Shown here: piece after piece, positions 20,078-28,610 of the stretch
Position numbering within the stretch: position 1 is the stretch's first letter
Layout: each line of letters opens with the position of its first letter
Virus record (IMG/VR): IMGVR_UViG_3300033571_006471
Location: 1-36,924 of that record
Length of the DNA stretch: 36,924 nt
Direction: 5' to 3' (one strand)
From: a virus
Position numbers and translations under genes: made by a program
Notes under the pieces: model-generated
What the model was told of the DNA's origin: nothing
The model's input: only the letters and a program-made list of their open reading frames with translations
Database searches by the model: none

Positions 20078-20509
20078 ATGAGAAAAGTTTTGTTATTGGC
20101 TATTGCCATGTTTTTGTGGGTTTCACCAACTGTTGTCCACGCTAAGAAGTATCCGACAATTCGTTGTAGGAACCATTATGACATTATTACAATGATTGCA
20201 GATAGCAAAGACATGATGTATCAGGTAGATTACATTATGTGGCGTGAATCACGATGCAACGCATCGTTGATTAACCGTGATGACCCTAACGGTGGGTCTA
20301 TTGGGCTATTTCAGATTAACAAGTTTTGGTGCAAACCAAACCGATACACAAAACAGGGTTTCCTTCAGGATGCTGGTGTTTTAACAAAATGTAAAGAACT
20401 TTATAATCCTGAAACAGCAGCGAAGGCTTTTATGGCTATTTATGATTATGCTGATAATCGTTATGGTGATGGTTTCGGTCCGTGGGGCGGTGAACCTAGG
20501 TGGACTTAA
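20078..20509 (+). CDS. Secreted lytic transglycosylase (SLT/lysozyme-like)
   Basis: 143 residues. The first 22 are a signal peptide (MRKVLLLAIAMFLWVSPTVV then HA-KK). The mature part has YIMWRESRCNASL with Glu57 as the likely catalytic acid, then GSIGLFQIN, which is the SLT/goose-lysozyme motif pair. Four or more cysteines suggest disulfides formed outside the membrane. It would cleave the glycan chain between MurNAc and GlcNAc. Export by the host Sec pathway makes it independent of a holin. Its 3' end overlaps terL by 10 nt. Confidence 0.8.
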   Translation: MRKVLLLAIAMFLWVSPTVVHAKKYPTIRCRNHYDIITMIADSKDMMYQVDYIMWRESRCNASLINRDDPNGGSIGLFQINKFWCKPNRYTKQGFLQDAGVLTKCKELYNPETAAKAFMAIYDYADNRYGDGFGPWGGEPRWT

Positions 20510-22098
20510 ACGCTTTACTAAATGAGAAGCAGTGGCGTAAGTGTCGTGGTCCTGAGAACGCTACGATTGACGAACAACTAGAGGCTTTTAAATATTTTTG
20601 TGAAACTTTTTGGTGCATTAAACATCCTGAAAAAGGTCGTATAAAGTTTAATTTGCGTAACTCGCAAATTGAAACAGTTAAAACTTGGATGTCTGAGCGT
20701 TATACTATTGTTTTGAAAGCCCGTCAGATTGGGTTTTCTACTTTGGCGGCTGCATACGCTTTTTGGTTGGTGTTTTTTGCTCCCGACAGGTTTGTTGTTA
20801 TGTTGTCCCGTACTGAGCGTGAATCAGTAAAACTGCTCGCTAAAAGCAAATATGGTTATCGCTTTATTCCGCAGTGGATGAAAGAGCGTGGACCACGCCA
20901 AACCACTGACCATCAGTTGAAAATGATGTTTGATAACGAGTCCGCTATTGAATCACTTCCATCAGGTAGTGACCCTGCTCGTGGTGAGTCTGTGTATTTG
21001 GTTATTGTGGACGAGTGGGCATTTTTGCCTAACCCTGAGGAAGCGTGGGCATCTATTGAGCCTATTACGGATGTCGGTGGACGGGTTGTGGGTTTGTCAA
21101 CTGCTAATGGTTCGGGAAACTTTTTTCACCAGTTGTGGGTTGGGTCGCAAACGAAGTCTAATAAGTTTAAAGGTATTTTTTATCCGTGGGATGCTGACGG
21201 TGAGCGTAACGAGGATTGGTATGAGGCTAAAAGCCGTAACATGCAGTCTTGGCAGATGCACCAAGAGTATCCACGCTTCCCTGAGGAAGCGTTCATTAAG
21301 TCAGGTAACCCTGTTTTTGATATTGACCTATTAAATAGCATGGAACCTGATGATGGTGATGTTGGTTATTTGCATTTGTATTCTGATGGTAATGGTGAGT
21401 TCCGCTTGCAGGAGAATGGTGAACTAGAGGTGTGGGCTTACCCTGAGAGTGGTGGGGTTTATGTGATTGGAGCCGATGTTGCTGAAGGATTGGCTCATGG
21501 TGACTACAGTTCTGCTCATGTTATTGAAGCATCATCAGGTTTAATGGTTGCTCATTGGCATGGACATATGGAACCTGACTTGTTTGGTGAACTGTTGGCT
21601 GAAATTGGTTGGTGGTATAACACAGCCTTGTTGGGTATTGAAAGCAACAACCACGGTTTGACTACTTTGAAGGCTGCACAGAAGCATGGTTATAAGAATC
21701 TTTATAAGCAACGCCGACTTAATGCTGTCCATGCAGATGCTAGTGATGTTTTGGGTTGGCGAACTACCGCTTCCAGCAAACCGTTGGCTATTGACGAGTT
21801 GAACGCCGCCATCCGTGATGGTGGTGTGACCGTGCTGTGTTCTAAGACCCTAGCGGAAATGCGAACATTTGTTCGTAAGGAGAATGGTCGTATGACGGGT
21901 AGCCCACATGACGACAGAATTATCAGCATGGCTATCGGGACACAAATGTTGAAGTATGTTTGGTTGCCTGAGTATCGTGGCGATGTTTCTTTACCAAAAA
22001 ACAGTTTAATGTGGTGGGAACAGCATCTTTTTAGCCCTCAGGGCGAAAATCGGATGTTTATTGGCTCTCATAATGTTAGAAAGCGCACACCTTTTTAA
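20500..22098 (+). CDS. terL: Terminase large subunit
   Basis: 532 residues. ATPase motifs: Walker A-like KARQIGFST (73-81) and Walker B VYLVIVDEW (165-173), with LSTANGSG as coupling motif. Nuclease domain: IGADVAEG (Asp about 326), GIESNNHG and HDDRIISMAIG near the C-terminus supply the RNase H-like acidic residues. It packages DNA into proheads through the portal and cuts the concatemer. GTG start at 20500, overlapping the transglycosylase stop. Confidence 0.93.
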   Translation: MDLNALLNEKQWRKCRGPENATIDEQLEAFKYFCETFWCIKHPEKGRIKFNLRNSQIETVKTWMSERYTIVLKARQIGFSTLAAAYAFWLVFFAPDRFVVMLSRTERESVKLLAKSKYGYRFIPQWMKERGPRQTTDHQLKMMFDNESAIESLPSGSDPARGESVYLVIVDEWAFLPNPEEAWASIEPITDVGGRVVGLSTANGSGNFFHQLWVGSQTKSNKFKGIFYPWDADGERNEDWYEAKSRNMQSWQMHQEYPRFPEEAFIKSGNPVFDIDLLNSMEPDDGDVGYLHLYSDGNGEFRLQENGELEVWAYPESGGVYVIGADVAEGLAHGDYSSAHVIEASSGLMVAHWHGHMEPDLFGELLAEIGWWYNTALLGIESNNHGLTTLKAAQKHGYKNLYKQRRLNAVHADASDVLGWRTTASSKPLAIDELNAAIRDGGVTVLCSKTLAEMRTFVRKENGRMTGSPHDDRIISMAIGTQMLKYVWLPEYRGDVSLPKNSLMWWEQHLFSPQGENRMFIGSHNVRKRTPF

Positions 22099-22123
22099 CT
22101 TTAGGAACAGATTCAGCACTATT

Positions 22124-22345
22124 ATGATATTTAAATGCTCAAATTGCAACAAAGATTTTGCTGCCGATGAACTTCCCCGCCGAGGCGAGGTTTGCTTTGC
22201 ATGTCACATTAAAACCGTCAGATTAGGGTTCACTTATGGTCAAGAAGATTTTCATGGTCCTACTATTGCTGAGCGTCAGCGTCAAACTGTGGAACAGGCT
22301 AAAATTAACGGTTACAACGCCGAACCTGTCACGAACTGGATGTAA
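22124..22345 (+). CDS. Small zinc-ribbon protein (73 aa)
   Basis: Reads MIFKCSNCNKDFAADELPRR, then VCFACHIKTV: CxxC...CxxC/H, one zinc site, followed by a segment FTYGQEDFHGPTIAERQRQT. The start at 22124 puts the first Cys at residue 5; the longer reading from 22061 would overlap terL. AGGAA lies rather far upstream, so initiation is not well explained. Sits between terL and a membrane protein; function unknown. Confidence 0.65.
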   Translation: MIFKCSNCNKDFAADELPRRGEVCFACHIKTVRLGFTYGQEDFHGPTIAERQRQTVEQAKINGYNAEPVTNWM

Positions 22346-22351
22346 TGAGTC

Positions 22352-22558
22352 ATGCTTTCATCCGTATGGGTCCCAATCATTGTCGCAATCATCATGGGAC
22401 CAGTCGTGGTGGTCTTACAAAAACTTCGTAAAGAAAATACCGAACAACACAACCAAGGGCAAGTCTTGCTTCGGGTTATCGGGAATAAGGTTGACAAAAT
22501 AGGTAGCAAACTAGACAACCATATTGGTTGGCATGAAGGACAAAAAGATGGCGAGTAA
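22352..22558 (+). CDS. Membrane-anchored coiled-coil protein (68 aa)
   Basis: N-terminal TM helix (VWVPIIVAIIMGPVVVVLQ, 5-23), then a charged coiled-coil-like tail (RKENTEQHNQGQVLLRV...NKVDKIGSKLDNHIG). N-in or N-out is unclear. This layout occurs in phage lysis-associated membrane proteins and small holin partners. It overlaps the next gene by 11 nt. Confidence 0.62.
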   Translation: MLSSVWVPIIVAIIMGPVVVVLQKLRKENTEQHNQGQVLLRVIGNKVDKIGSKLDNHIGWHEGQKDGE

Positions 22559-22814
22559 AAAACGGGGCATAGATGACATCGTTAGACCAATTAAAGGTGA
22601 ATTGCGTTTATATGTCAACAAGGCTGTAAAGTCAGCATACAAGGCTGGTAACACCAAGAAGGCTAGAGATAATGCTGTTTGGTGGGCTAAGGATGCTTAC
22701 AAGTCTTATTATGGTACAACCAAAGGTTTTGCTCAGGCGTTTGAGAAGGCTGAACGAGAGTTAGCCGCTAAGCGTGTTGCATCTAAGGCTAAAACAATTA
22801 GGAGAACAAAGTAA
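22548..22814 (+). CDS. Small basic protein (88 aa), member of the MASKKR/GIDDI family
   Basis: Starts MASKKRGIDDIVRPIKGELR and is Lys/Ala-rich throughout, ending ...SKAKTIRRTK. The N-terminal tag recurs in five other small proteins at 26959-28607. AAGGA lies 6-7 nt before the ATG at 22548, and its C-terminal codons AGG-AGA carry the ribosome site for the portal gene (TAATG at 22814). Role unknown; location between terL and portal suggests a virion or packaging part. Confidence 0.7.
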   Translation: MASKKRGIDDIVRPIKGELRLYVNKAVKSAYKAGNTKKARDNAVWWAKDAYKSYYGTTKGFAQAFEKAERELAAKRVASKAKTIRRTK

Positions 22815-24574
22815 TGGCTAAGAAGTCTGCGGCAGACCAACTTAAAATGTACAAGCAACGCTTAGAAGCATCTAAGCGTTGGCGTAAAGACGAAGGTTAC
22901 GATGAGGTTTGGCGCAGGCTAACAGACCTATATAAGGGTCACCAATATGAGGATTATCGTGACGAGGACAGACTTCTTGTTAATATTGCTTTCTCAACGG
23001 TAAACATTATTGCACCAAACATTTCGGTAAACTTCCCTAAGATTGCCGTTAATGCTGTTAAACCTGAAAATGCTCCTAATGCGGTTATCGCTGAAGCGGT
23101 TGTGAACTATTGGTGGAAGCATCGTGATATTCGCACCGAGTTCCGCCGTGCAGTAAAAGACTCGTTGATTATGGGTCATGGTTGGATTAAAAGTGGTTAC
23201 CGTTTTGTTGAAGAAGAAATAGTTGGACAGGACACAGAAGTTTCCGACCCTGTTGAGGGTGGTGAAATGACATCCACAACGGTAATCCTAGAGGACAGTC
23301 CGTTTGCTGAGCGTGTCAGCCCTATGGATGTTTTCGTGGACCCTGATGCCACCAGTATGCGTGACATTAAATGGATTGCTCAGCGTATCCGCCGACCAAT
23401 CCGTGATGTTAAAAACGACAAGCGTTACGCCAAAATTGCACGGGACGAAGTGCAGGTTATGGCTGTCAGCCGTTATGCCGATGACCCGTCACGCAAAAAG
23501 ATTAACGACAAAAATGAAGGTTATGCCGAAATTTTTGAGTTTTATGATGTTGCCAACAAATCAATGTCAGTGTTCTGTGAAGGTGCAGAAAACTTTTTGG
23601 TAAAACCAACGGCTATGCCATATTCGTTTGGTCAACCTTTCGTTATGTTGCGTAATTATGATGTCCCTGACCATTTTTATCCGATTGGTGACTTGGAATC
23701 CATTGAACCGTTGCAAAAAGAGTTGAACGAAACTCGCACACAGATGATGAATCACCGTAAAAAGTATTCACGCAAATATTTGTACAAAGAATCAGCGTTT
23801 GACAGTATGGGTCGTGCAGCATTGGAGTCAGATGACGACAATGTGATGGTTCCCGTCATTAGCGATGATGCTCTTGGTGGTGTGGTGGCTAACTTCCCTG
23901 CGTTGATTAACCCACCAGATTTTTATGACCAGACCGCAACCATCATTGGTGACATTGACCGTGTTTCAGGTGTGTCTGAAATTCAGCGTGGTGGAACCAC
24001 CGAGATTCGCCGTACCGCAACCGAGTCCGCTTTGGTTCAGGATGCAAGTAACGCCCGTACAGCAGACAAACTGGCGATGGTGGAGCAAGCCATCAGCGAA
24101 GTTGGTCGCCGTATGGTTGCTTTGGCACGACAGTACATGTCAGGTGAACAGGTAGCCCGTATCACAGGTAAAGATGGTGAACCTGTGTGGGTTCAGTTTG
24201 ACCGTGACTATTTGGAAGGTGATTTTGACTTTGAAGTAGTTGCTGGTTCAACACAACCACAAAACGAGTCATTCCGCCGACAGATGGCATTACAAATGGT
24301 TGACGCTATGGCTCCGTTCGCTGGAGCAGGAATCATAGATATGGGCAAACTTGCCGCCTATGTGTTACAGCAAGGTTTTGGCGTTAAGAACCCTGATGAG
24401 TTCATAATGCAACCACAGCCTCCTATGGCTCCTGAGATGGCTGGTGCTGGCGCACCACCTCCTAGTGGGCAACCTCCTGTCCCCGCTGAACAACCAATGG
24501 GTCCTTTAACTGGTGACCCTGCGATGCTCCAAGCGATGCTTGGACAGCAGGGACAGATGCCTCCAATGGCATAA
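22814..24574 (+). CDS. Portal protein
   Basis: 586 residues. Features typical of podovirus-type portals: an early WRRLTDLYKGHQY, NIAFSTVNIIAPN, a long stem-like helical section (EPLQKELNETRTQMMNHRKK), an RTATES segment, and a Pro/Gly/Met-rich flexible C-terminal tail from about 535. The portal forms the dodecameric ring through which DNA is packed and to which the tail attaches. It lies after terL and before scaffold and capsid genes, the usual order. Confidence 0.88.
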   Translation: MAKKSAADQLKMYKQRLEASKRWRKDEGYDEVWRRLTDLYKGHQYEDYRDEDRLLVNIAFSTVNIIAPNISVNFPKIAVNAVKPENAPNAVIAEAVVNYWWKHRDIRTEFRRAVKDSLIMGHGWIKSGYRFVEEEIVGQDTEVSDPVEGGEMTSTTVILEDSPFAERVSPMDVFVDPDATSMRDIKWIAQRIRRPIRDVKNDKRYAKIARDEVQVMAVSRYADDPSRKKINDKNEGYAEIFEFYDVANKSMSVFCEGAENFLVKPTAMPYSFGQPFVMLRNYDVPDHFYPIGDLESIEPLQKELNETRTQMMNHRKKYSRKYLYKESAFDSMGRAALESDDDNVMVPVISDDALGGVVANFPALINPPDFYDQTATIIGDIDRVSGVSEIQRGGTTEIRRTATESALVQDASNARTADKLAMVEQAISEVGRRMVALARQYMSGEQVARITGKDGEPVWVQFDRDYLEGDFDFEVVAGSTQPQNESFRRQMALQMVDAMAPFAGAGIIDMGKLAAYVLQQGFGVKNPDEFIMQPQPPMAPEMAGAGAPPPSGQPPVPAEQPMGPLTGDPAMLQAMLGQQGQMPPMA

Positions 24575-24632
24575 AGGAACGACCTTTTCTATATATAGAG
24601 CAACCAACTAGGACTCTAGGAGAAATTACATA

Positions 24633-25433
24633 ATGAGCGATGAACTCGCAACACCAACACCGTCTGTGGAACCCGTACTAGAAGGTACAGGGTCACCCGA
24701 TACAGGAAGTGTTACCGAAACCCAAGATACACCCATTTTATCTGTTGAGGAATATTCTAATTATAGAGTTCCAGTCAAGTTGGATGGTGAGCAGTTAGAA
24801 GTACCCCTGAGTGAGGCACTCGCTGGTTATCAAAGGCAAGCAGATTATACTCGTAAGACGCAAGAACTTGCACAGCAAAAAGAACAGTTTCAATTTGCTA
24901 CTGCACTTCAAGCGGCTTTAGATAATGACCCTGCTGCCACAATTAACCTGTTGAGTCAACATTATGGTATTAGCCGTGAGGCTGTTACCGATATGATTGC
25001 CGATGGTGAAGATTTTGATGCTTTGGACCCTGTGGAACAAAAGTATCGTGAACTTGACAAACGGATTGCATCATTTGAGGATTACCAAACGAAACAAGAA
25101 ATTGAGCGTGAGGTTAAACTTTTACAGTCTAAGTATGAGGATTTTAATATCAATGAAGTTGTCACAACCGCTTTGCGGTTGGGTTCAACGGATTTGGAAG
25201 GCACATACAAGCAGATTGCGTTTGATAAAATGATGGCAAAAGCAGAACTGGAACGGCAAGCCCGTGAACACCAACAACAGAAGGAAGCAGGTCTGTTGGA
25301 GGCGAAACGGCAAGCCAGTGTGGTGTCGGGCGGTGCGTCCGCTACGGCTTCTACAACCAGCGAAACCTTTGAGCCAATCACATCAATTGCTGAGGCTTGG
25401 GCTGCCGCAAAGCGTCAAATAGGCGCATTGTAG
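24633..25433 (+). CDS. Scaffold protein
   Basis: 266 residues, acidic and mostly helical: a disordered Thr/Pro/Glu N-terminus, a long coiled-coil-like centre (RQADYTRKTQELAQQKEQF and KYRELDKRIASFEDYQTKQE), an Ala/Gln/Glu section and a short C-terminal helix (SIAEAWAAAKRQIGAL) of the type that binds capsid protein. It lies directly before the major capsid gene. No protease domain is fused to it. The leader (24575-24632) has an A/T-rich CTATATATAG palindrome and an AGGAGA ribosome site. Confidence 0.82.
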   Translation: MSDELATPTPSVEPVLEGTGSPDTGSVTETQDTPILSVEEYSNYRVPVKLDGEQLEVPLSEALAGYQRQADYTRKTQELAQQKEQFQFATALQAALDNDPAATINLLSQHYGISREAVTDMIADGEDFDALDPVEQKYRELDKRIASFEDYQTKQEIEREVKLLQSKYEDFNINEVVTTALRLGSTDLEGTYKQIAFDKMMAKAELERQAREHQQQKEAGLLEAKRQASVVSGGASATASTTSETFEPITSIAEAWAAAKRQIGAL

Positions 25434-25473
25434 TACTAAATTTAGTCCAAATTTAATCCCTTAGGAGAATATC

Positions 25474-26412
25474 ATGTCTAACCCAAACTTTGATGCGTTG
25501 CTCAGTACAACGCTCGCAAACTACCGTGACCAACTCACGGACAACATCTTTACGGCTCGCCCGTTGACCTATTTCCTTCAGGACAAGGGTCGCATCCGTA
25601 TGCTCAACGGCGGTACGAAGATTGTTGAACCACTCATCTACGGTCAGAACTCAACTGTAGCATCGTACTCAGGTTATGACACCATTTCGCTTACAGCGCA
25701 AAGTGGTATCACGGCTGCTGAATACGACTGGAAGCAGTATGCTGCTTCAATCGCAATCAGCGGTATTGAAGAAGCAAAGAACAACGGTGAACAAGAAATC
25801 ATCAACTTGCTTGAAGCCAAGATTATGCAGGCTGAGGAGTCAATGCGTGAAGGTTTCAACCAAATGTTCTTTGCAGACGGAACTGGCAACAGCAGCAAGG
25901 ACTGGAACGGTCTTGGAAATATCGTTGAAGCATCAGGAACCGTTGGTGGTATCAACCGTGCAACCGCAGGTAACGAGTACTGGCGTTCATACGAGGAAAA
26001 CACCGCAGGTGCTTTGACCCTCGCACAAATGTCCACTGCTTACAACAGCGTGTCTGTTGGTAACGACCACCCTGACATGGTTCTGACCACTCAGACCTTG
26101 TTTGAAAAGTATGAGGCTCTTTTGCAGCCACAACTTCGTTACACCGACACCAAGACAGCGGATGCTGGTTTCCAAAACCTGTTGTTCAAGGCTGCTCCTG
26201 TTGTTTACGATGAACACTGCACCGCAGGTGTTGTGTACTTCTTGAACAGCAAGTACCTGACCTTGGTTGGTCACTCAGGCAAGTGGTTCGCACAGACAGA
26301 CTTTGTGCGTCCTGAAAACTTGGATGCCCGTTATGCACTCATCATGTGCTACGGTAACTTGACCTGCCGTAACGCAGCGAAGCAAGGAAAGTTGACCGCT
26401 AAGACTGCATAA
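25474..26412 (+). CDS. Major capsid protein (HK97 fold)
   Basis: 312 residues. Features of HK97-fold capsids: an N-arm, the loop region around LNGGTKIVEPLIYGQNSTVA, a long spine-type helix (QEIINLLEAKIMQAEESMRE), a beta/alpha core and a conserved end (FVRPENLDARYALIMCYGNL). It is followed by the best terminator in the window, as expected for a highly expressed gene. It builds the prohead on the scaffold. No separate prohead protease is recognised. Confidence 0.9.
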   Translation: MSNPNFDALLSTTLANYRDQLTDNIFTARPLTYFLQDKGRIRMLNGGTKIVEPLIYGQNSTVASYSGYDTISLTAQSGITAAEYDWKQYAASIAISGIEEAKNNGEQEIINLLEAKIMQAEESMREGFNQMFFADGTGNSSKDWNGLGNIVEASGTVGGINRATAGNEYWRSYEENTAGALTLAQMSTAYNSVSVGNDHPDMVLTTQTLFEKYEALLQPQLRYTDTKTADAGFQNLLFKAAPVVYDEHCTAGVVYFLNSKYLTLVGHSGKWFAQTDFVRPENLDARYALIMCYGNLTCRNAAKQGKLTAKTA

Positions 26413-26433
26413 GTCTTGGGGAACAACTGAGTT

Positions 26434-26464
26434 AATGGTGGGGGAGCAATCCCCCACCATTTTT
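26434..26464 (+). terminator. Rho-independent terminator after the capsid gene
   Basis: A 12-bp perfect stem (26434-26445 with 26450-26461) with a GCAA tetraloop, running into TTTT. Placed 21 nt after the capsid stop. It probably lowers expression of the following genes relative to capsid. Confidence 0.93.
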
Positions 26465-26482
26465 CATTTCTAGGAGAAAATT

Positions 26483-26959
26483 ATGCCAATGGGAGAACCC
26501 TACCCAAAGCCTGACCCACGCTCACCACGCCGTAGGCGTGAAATGCCAAAGGCTGTTCCACGACCAGCAAAAAAAGCAAAACCTCGGCGTAGGTCAGAAA
26601 GTTCTGATGCTTGGACAAAGAACGATGAGTTGCTGTACAAGTTGATGGGCGGCAAGTCCAAGACTAAGTACTACGAGGACCAAGCAACTTATCGTGAGTT
26701 TGGTCGCACCTATGGTGGACCAACTGATGCTGCTAGTGTTGCTATGCGTAAACGCCGTGAGGCTGGAGATTATTCTTTTGGTGAAAAGCCAAAGAAGCGT
26801 ATGAGTCCTAGTGCGCCTAAAAAGGGTCGTGGCGGAAACAAGAAGGCTGCTCCTAGCGAGAACACTCGTAAGCGTAAGCGTTATGACTCGTTGATGGGAT
26901 ATAAGTCGGGTTTTGTTGGTACGCCACCAAAGAAAAATGTTAAGCGAGGAGCAAAATAA
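26483..26959 (+). CDS. Basic, low-complexity virion-type protein (158 aa)
   Basis: Very rich in Lys, Arg, Pro and Ser (SPRRRREMPKAVPRPAKKAK; ENTRKRKRYDSLMGY). The first 45 residues look disordered, the middle has one folded stretch (NDELLYKLMGG ... YREFGRTYGGP). It ends KKNVKRGAK, where the codons also supply GAGGAG for the next gene. Likely binds packaged DNA or the capsid interior, by charge and position only. First of a cassette of basic small genes. Confidence 0.68.
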   Translation: MPMGEPYPKPDPRSPRRRREMPKAVPRPAKKAKPRRRSESSDAWTKNDELLYKLMGGKSKTKYYEDQATYREFGRTYGGPTDAASVAMRKRREAGDYSFGEKPKKRMSPSAPKKGRGGNKKAAPSENTRKRKRYDSLMGYKSGFVGTPPKKNVKRGAK

Positions 26960-27177
26960 TGCGTAAACCTGCTATTACTGGATTGGCTCGCCCTAAAGGT
27001 ATTGATGATGTCATCAAACCTTTGGCTAAAAGTGCAAAGAAAGTTGCTAAGAAAGCCAGCAAGGCTAAGAATGATATTCCTGACCCTAAGTATAAGAAGA
27101 ATCCTTATAACAAGAAGGGTGGGTTAACTACCGATTATAAGGATTATGTTTTGCGTAACAGCCGAGGCGACTACTAG
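26959..27177 (+). CDS. Small basic protein (72 aa), GIDDV family
   Basis: Starts MRKPAITGLARPKGIDDVIK and continues as Lys/Ala/Ser repeats (PLAKSAKKVAKKASKAK), then a Tyr/Lys-rich end. The KPAI and GIDDV blocks match those in neighbouring small proteins and at 22548. TAATG overlap with the previous gene. Histone-H1-like composition; DNA binding is inference. Confidence 0.7.
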   Translation: MRKPAITGLARPKGIDDVIKPLAKSAKKVAKKASKAKNDIPDPKYKKNPYNKKGGLTTDYKDYVLRNSRGDY

Positions 27178-27179
27178 AT

Positions 27180-27476
27180 ATGGCTGCTAAAAAGCGTAAA
27201 CCCGCAATTGACCTTGGTGAAGAACGAATGTTGGAGCGTTCTAAACAACTGCGATTGGAAAGAGGAAGGCGGCGCAATTTGGGTAAAGGTTATTATCTTT
27301 ATGCCAATAATGACCTTTCTAGTTCAAATCCAACAAGAGGAAAAATGAAACACTTCGGAATTGGGCTTGGTTGGGGTGTTGAGCGTGACCCAAATCACCG
27401 TGGTCGTGTTCAACAACGAGCAATCACTCAACGCAAAAATCAACAACGCAAGAACCGTAAAAAAGGAGCAAGGTGA
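27180..27476 (+). CDS. Small basic protein (98 aa), KKRKPAI family
   Basis: Starts MAAKKRKPAIDLGEERMLER and is Arg/Lys-rich to its end (QRKNQQRKNRKKGAR). The N-terminal KRKPAI tag is shared with 27476. The middle is neutral to aromatic (YYLYANNDLSSSNPTRGKM). The last codons hold AAAGGAGC, the ribosome site of the next gene. Confidence 0.7.
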   Translation: MAAKKRKPAIDLGEERMLERSKQLRLERGRRRNLGKGYYLYANNDLSSSNPTRGKMKHFGIGLGWGVERDPNHRGRVQQRAITQRKNQQRKNRKKGAR

Positions 27477-27760
27477 TGGCTTCTAGGAAGCGTAAGCCTG
27501 CTATTGAGCGTGGTGTTGGTCATTCTTATGGTGACTTTGCTGGTTATGACTCTATTAAATATGATGAAAGCGTTGAATTAAGCAAAATATTGAATCGCCG
27601 TGGAATGACTTTGACAAGTAAACCTAATAAGAAAAGTGCTACTGACCATGAAATGATGTGGGACAGTTTGATTGATGTGAACGAAGCAGCATCTCGTTCG
27701 TATGCAAAATATAATAAAAAGTCGGTAAAGAAAAAGAATATTAAACGAGGAGCAAGATAA
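27476..27760 (+). CDS. Small basic protein (94 aa), KRKPAIE/VGH family
   Basis: Starts MASRKRKPAIERGVGHSYGD. KRKPAIE matches 27180 and RxVGHxxG matches the next gene, linking the set. The middle is acidic-helical, the end basic (KKKNIKRGAR) and encodes GAGGAG for the next start. I chose the ATG at 27476 (TGATG with the previous stop) over a GTG one codon earlier. Confidence 0.7.
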   Translation: MASRKRKPAIERGVGHSYGDFAGYDSIKYDESVELSKILNRRGMTLTSKPNKKSATDHEMMWDSLIDVNEAASRSYAKYNKKSVKKKNIKRGAR

Positions 27761-28038
27761 TGGCATCTAAGAAGCGAGCAATTGAAGCCCGTGTGGGTCA
27801 CACTCAGGGACTTGATGATATCGGTAAAGGTATTATGAAGTTGGGTGAAAAGTATGCTAACAAGTTGCATCGTGGCAAGGTTTATATGAAGGTTCGTAAG
27901 GAACTTAAAGGGGAAAAGGATAAGGGAATTCGTGCAATCCGCAAGGACATGTATTTGCCACCAAAGAAAGGTACTTACGCTAATCCTTATAGCGCAAAAT
28001 CTCTACCAAAGAGCGTAACAAAGAAAGTAGTAAAGTAA
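27760..28038 (+). CDS. Small basic protein (92 aa), VGH/GLDDI family
   Basis: Starts MASKKRAIEARVGHTQGLDD. It combines both tags of the set: KKRxAIE-RVGH as in 27476 and GLDDI as in 22548 and 26959. The rest is Lys/Gly-rich with a Tyr-containing segment (GTYANPYSAKSLPKS). TAATG overlap with the previous gene. It best supports common descent of the cassette. Confidence 0.72.
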   Translation: MASKKRAIEARVGHTQGLDDIGKGIMKLGEKYANKLHRGKVYMKVRKELKGEKDKGIRAIRKDMYLPPKKGTYANPYSAKSLPKSVTKKVVK

Positions 28039-28040
28039 TT

Positions 28041-28607
28041 ATGGCATCATCAAAGAAACCAAAAGGCATTGAGGACGACCTAGCGAAAAAGATTTTGGCG
28101 TTACTCCGCAAGGGTACTCCTGCCGCAAAAAAGAAGGCAGAAAAACTTCAAGGTGTTCAGCGTGGATTTCGTGAATCATCTGCAAAAATTCAGCGAGATA
28201 AAGAAGCACTCATTAGAGAGTGGAATCGTAAACTTGGTGCAGAATATTATGCGACAAAGCGAGCAAGCGAAGCCAAGAGTGTGTCTCAGCGTTTGCGTGA
28301 AGAATCTGCTTTGAAAGGTATGGATTCCAAGTTCAGGAAGGTTGCTAAAAGAGAGCGAGCCGATGAAGCCGCAGCAGCAAGCAACGCAGGTATTCGTGCT
28401 GCTCGCAAGAAAGCAACTCGTGATGCGGGTGGTCGTAACGCTCCTGACCGTATTGATGCCCGTAAGAAGGCTGCCGAGAACCGTGCTAAGAACGCTCGTC
28501 CGAAGCCTGCTGCTGGTGGTGCAGGTAAGGGTCCTAAGCCTCCAAAGAAAACTGGTACTGCTTCAGCACCTAAGGGTCCGAAGAAGCCACGAAACAACAA
28601 GAAATAG
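28041..28607 (+). CDS. Lys/Ala/Arg-rich histone-like protein (188 aa)
   Basis: Starts MASSKKPKGIEDDLAKKILA, with the family tag in the form GIEDD. Then a long charged helical region and, from about residue 110, an Ala/Arg/Lys/Pro-rich disordered tail (RPKPAAGGAGKGPKPPKKTG) like histone H1 or mycobacterial HupB-type tails. A DNA-condensing virion protein is plausible; a scaffold-like assembly factor is the alternative. Confidence 0.68.
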   Translation: MASSKKPKGIEDDLAKKILALLRKGTPAAKKKAEKLQGVQRGFRESSAKIQRDKEALIREWNRKLGAEYYATKRASEAKSVSQRLREESALKGMDSKFRKVAKRERADEAAAASNAGIRAARKKATRDAGGRNAPDRIDARKKAAENRAKNARPKPAAGGAGKGPKPPKKTGTASAPKGPKKPRNNKK

Positions 28608-28610
28608 ATT

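Noticed and set aside
24575-24632. Late promoter at CTATATATAG before the scaffold gene
   Set aside because: A TATATA -10-like word is there, but no -35 at suitable distance; A/T-rich leaders occur before several late genes. Left as a comment only.
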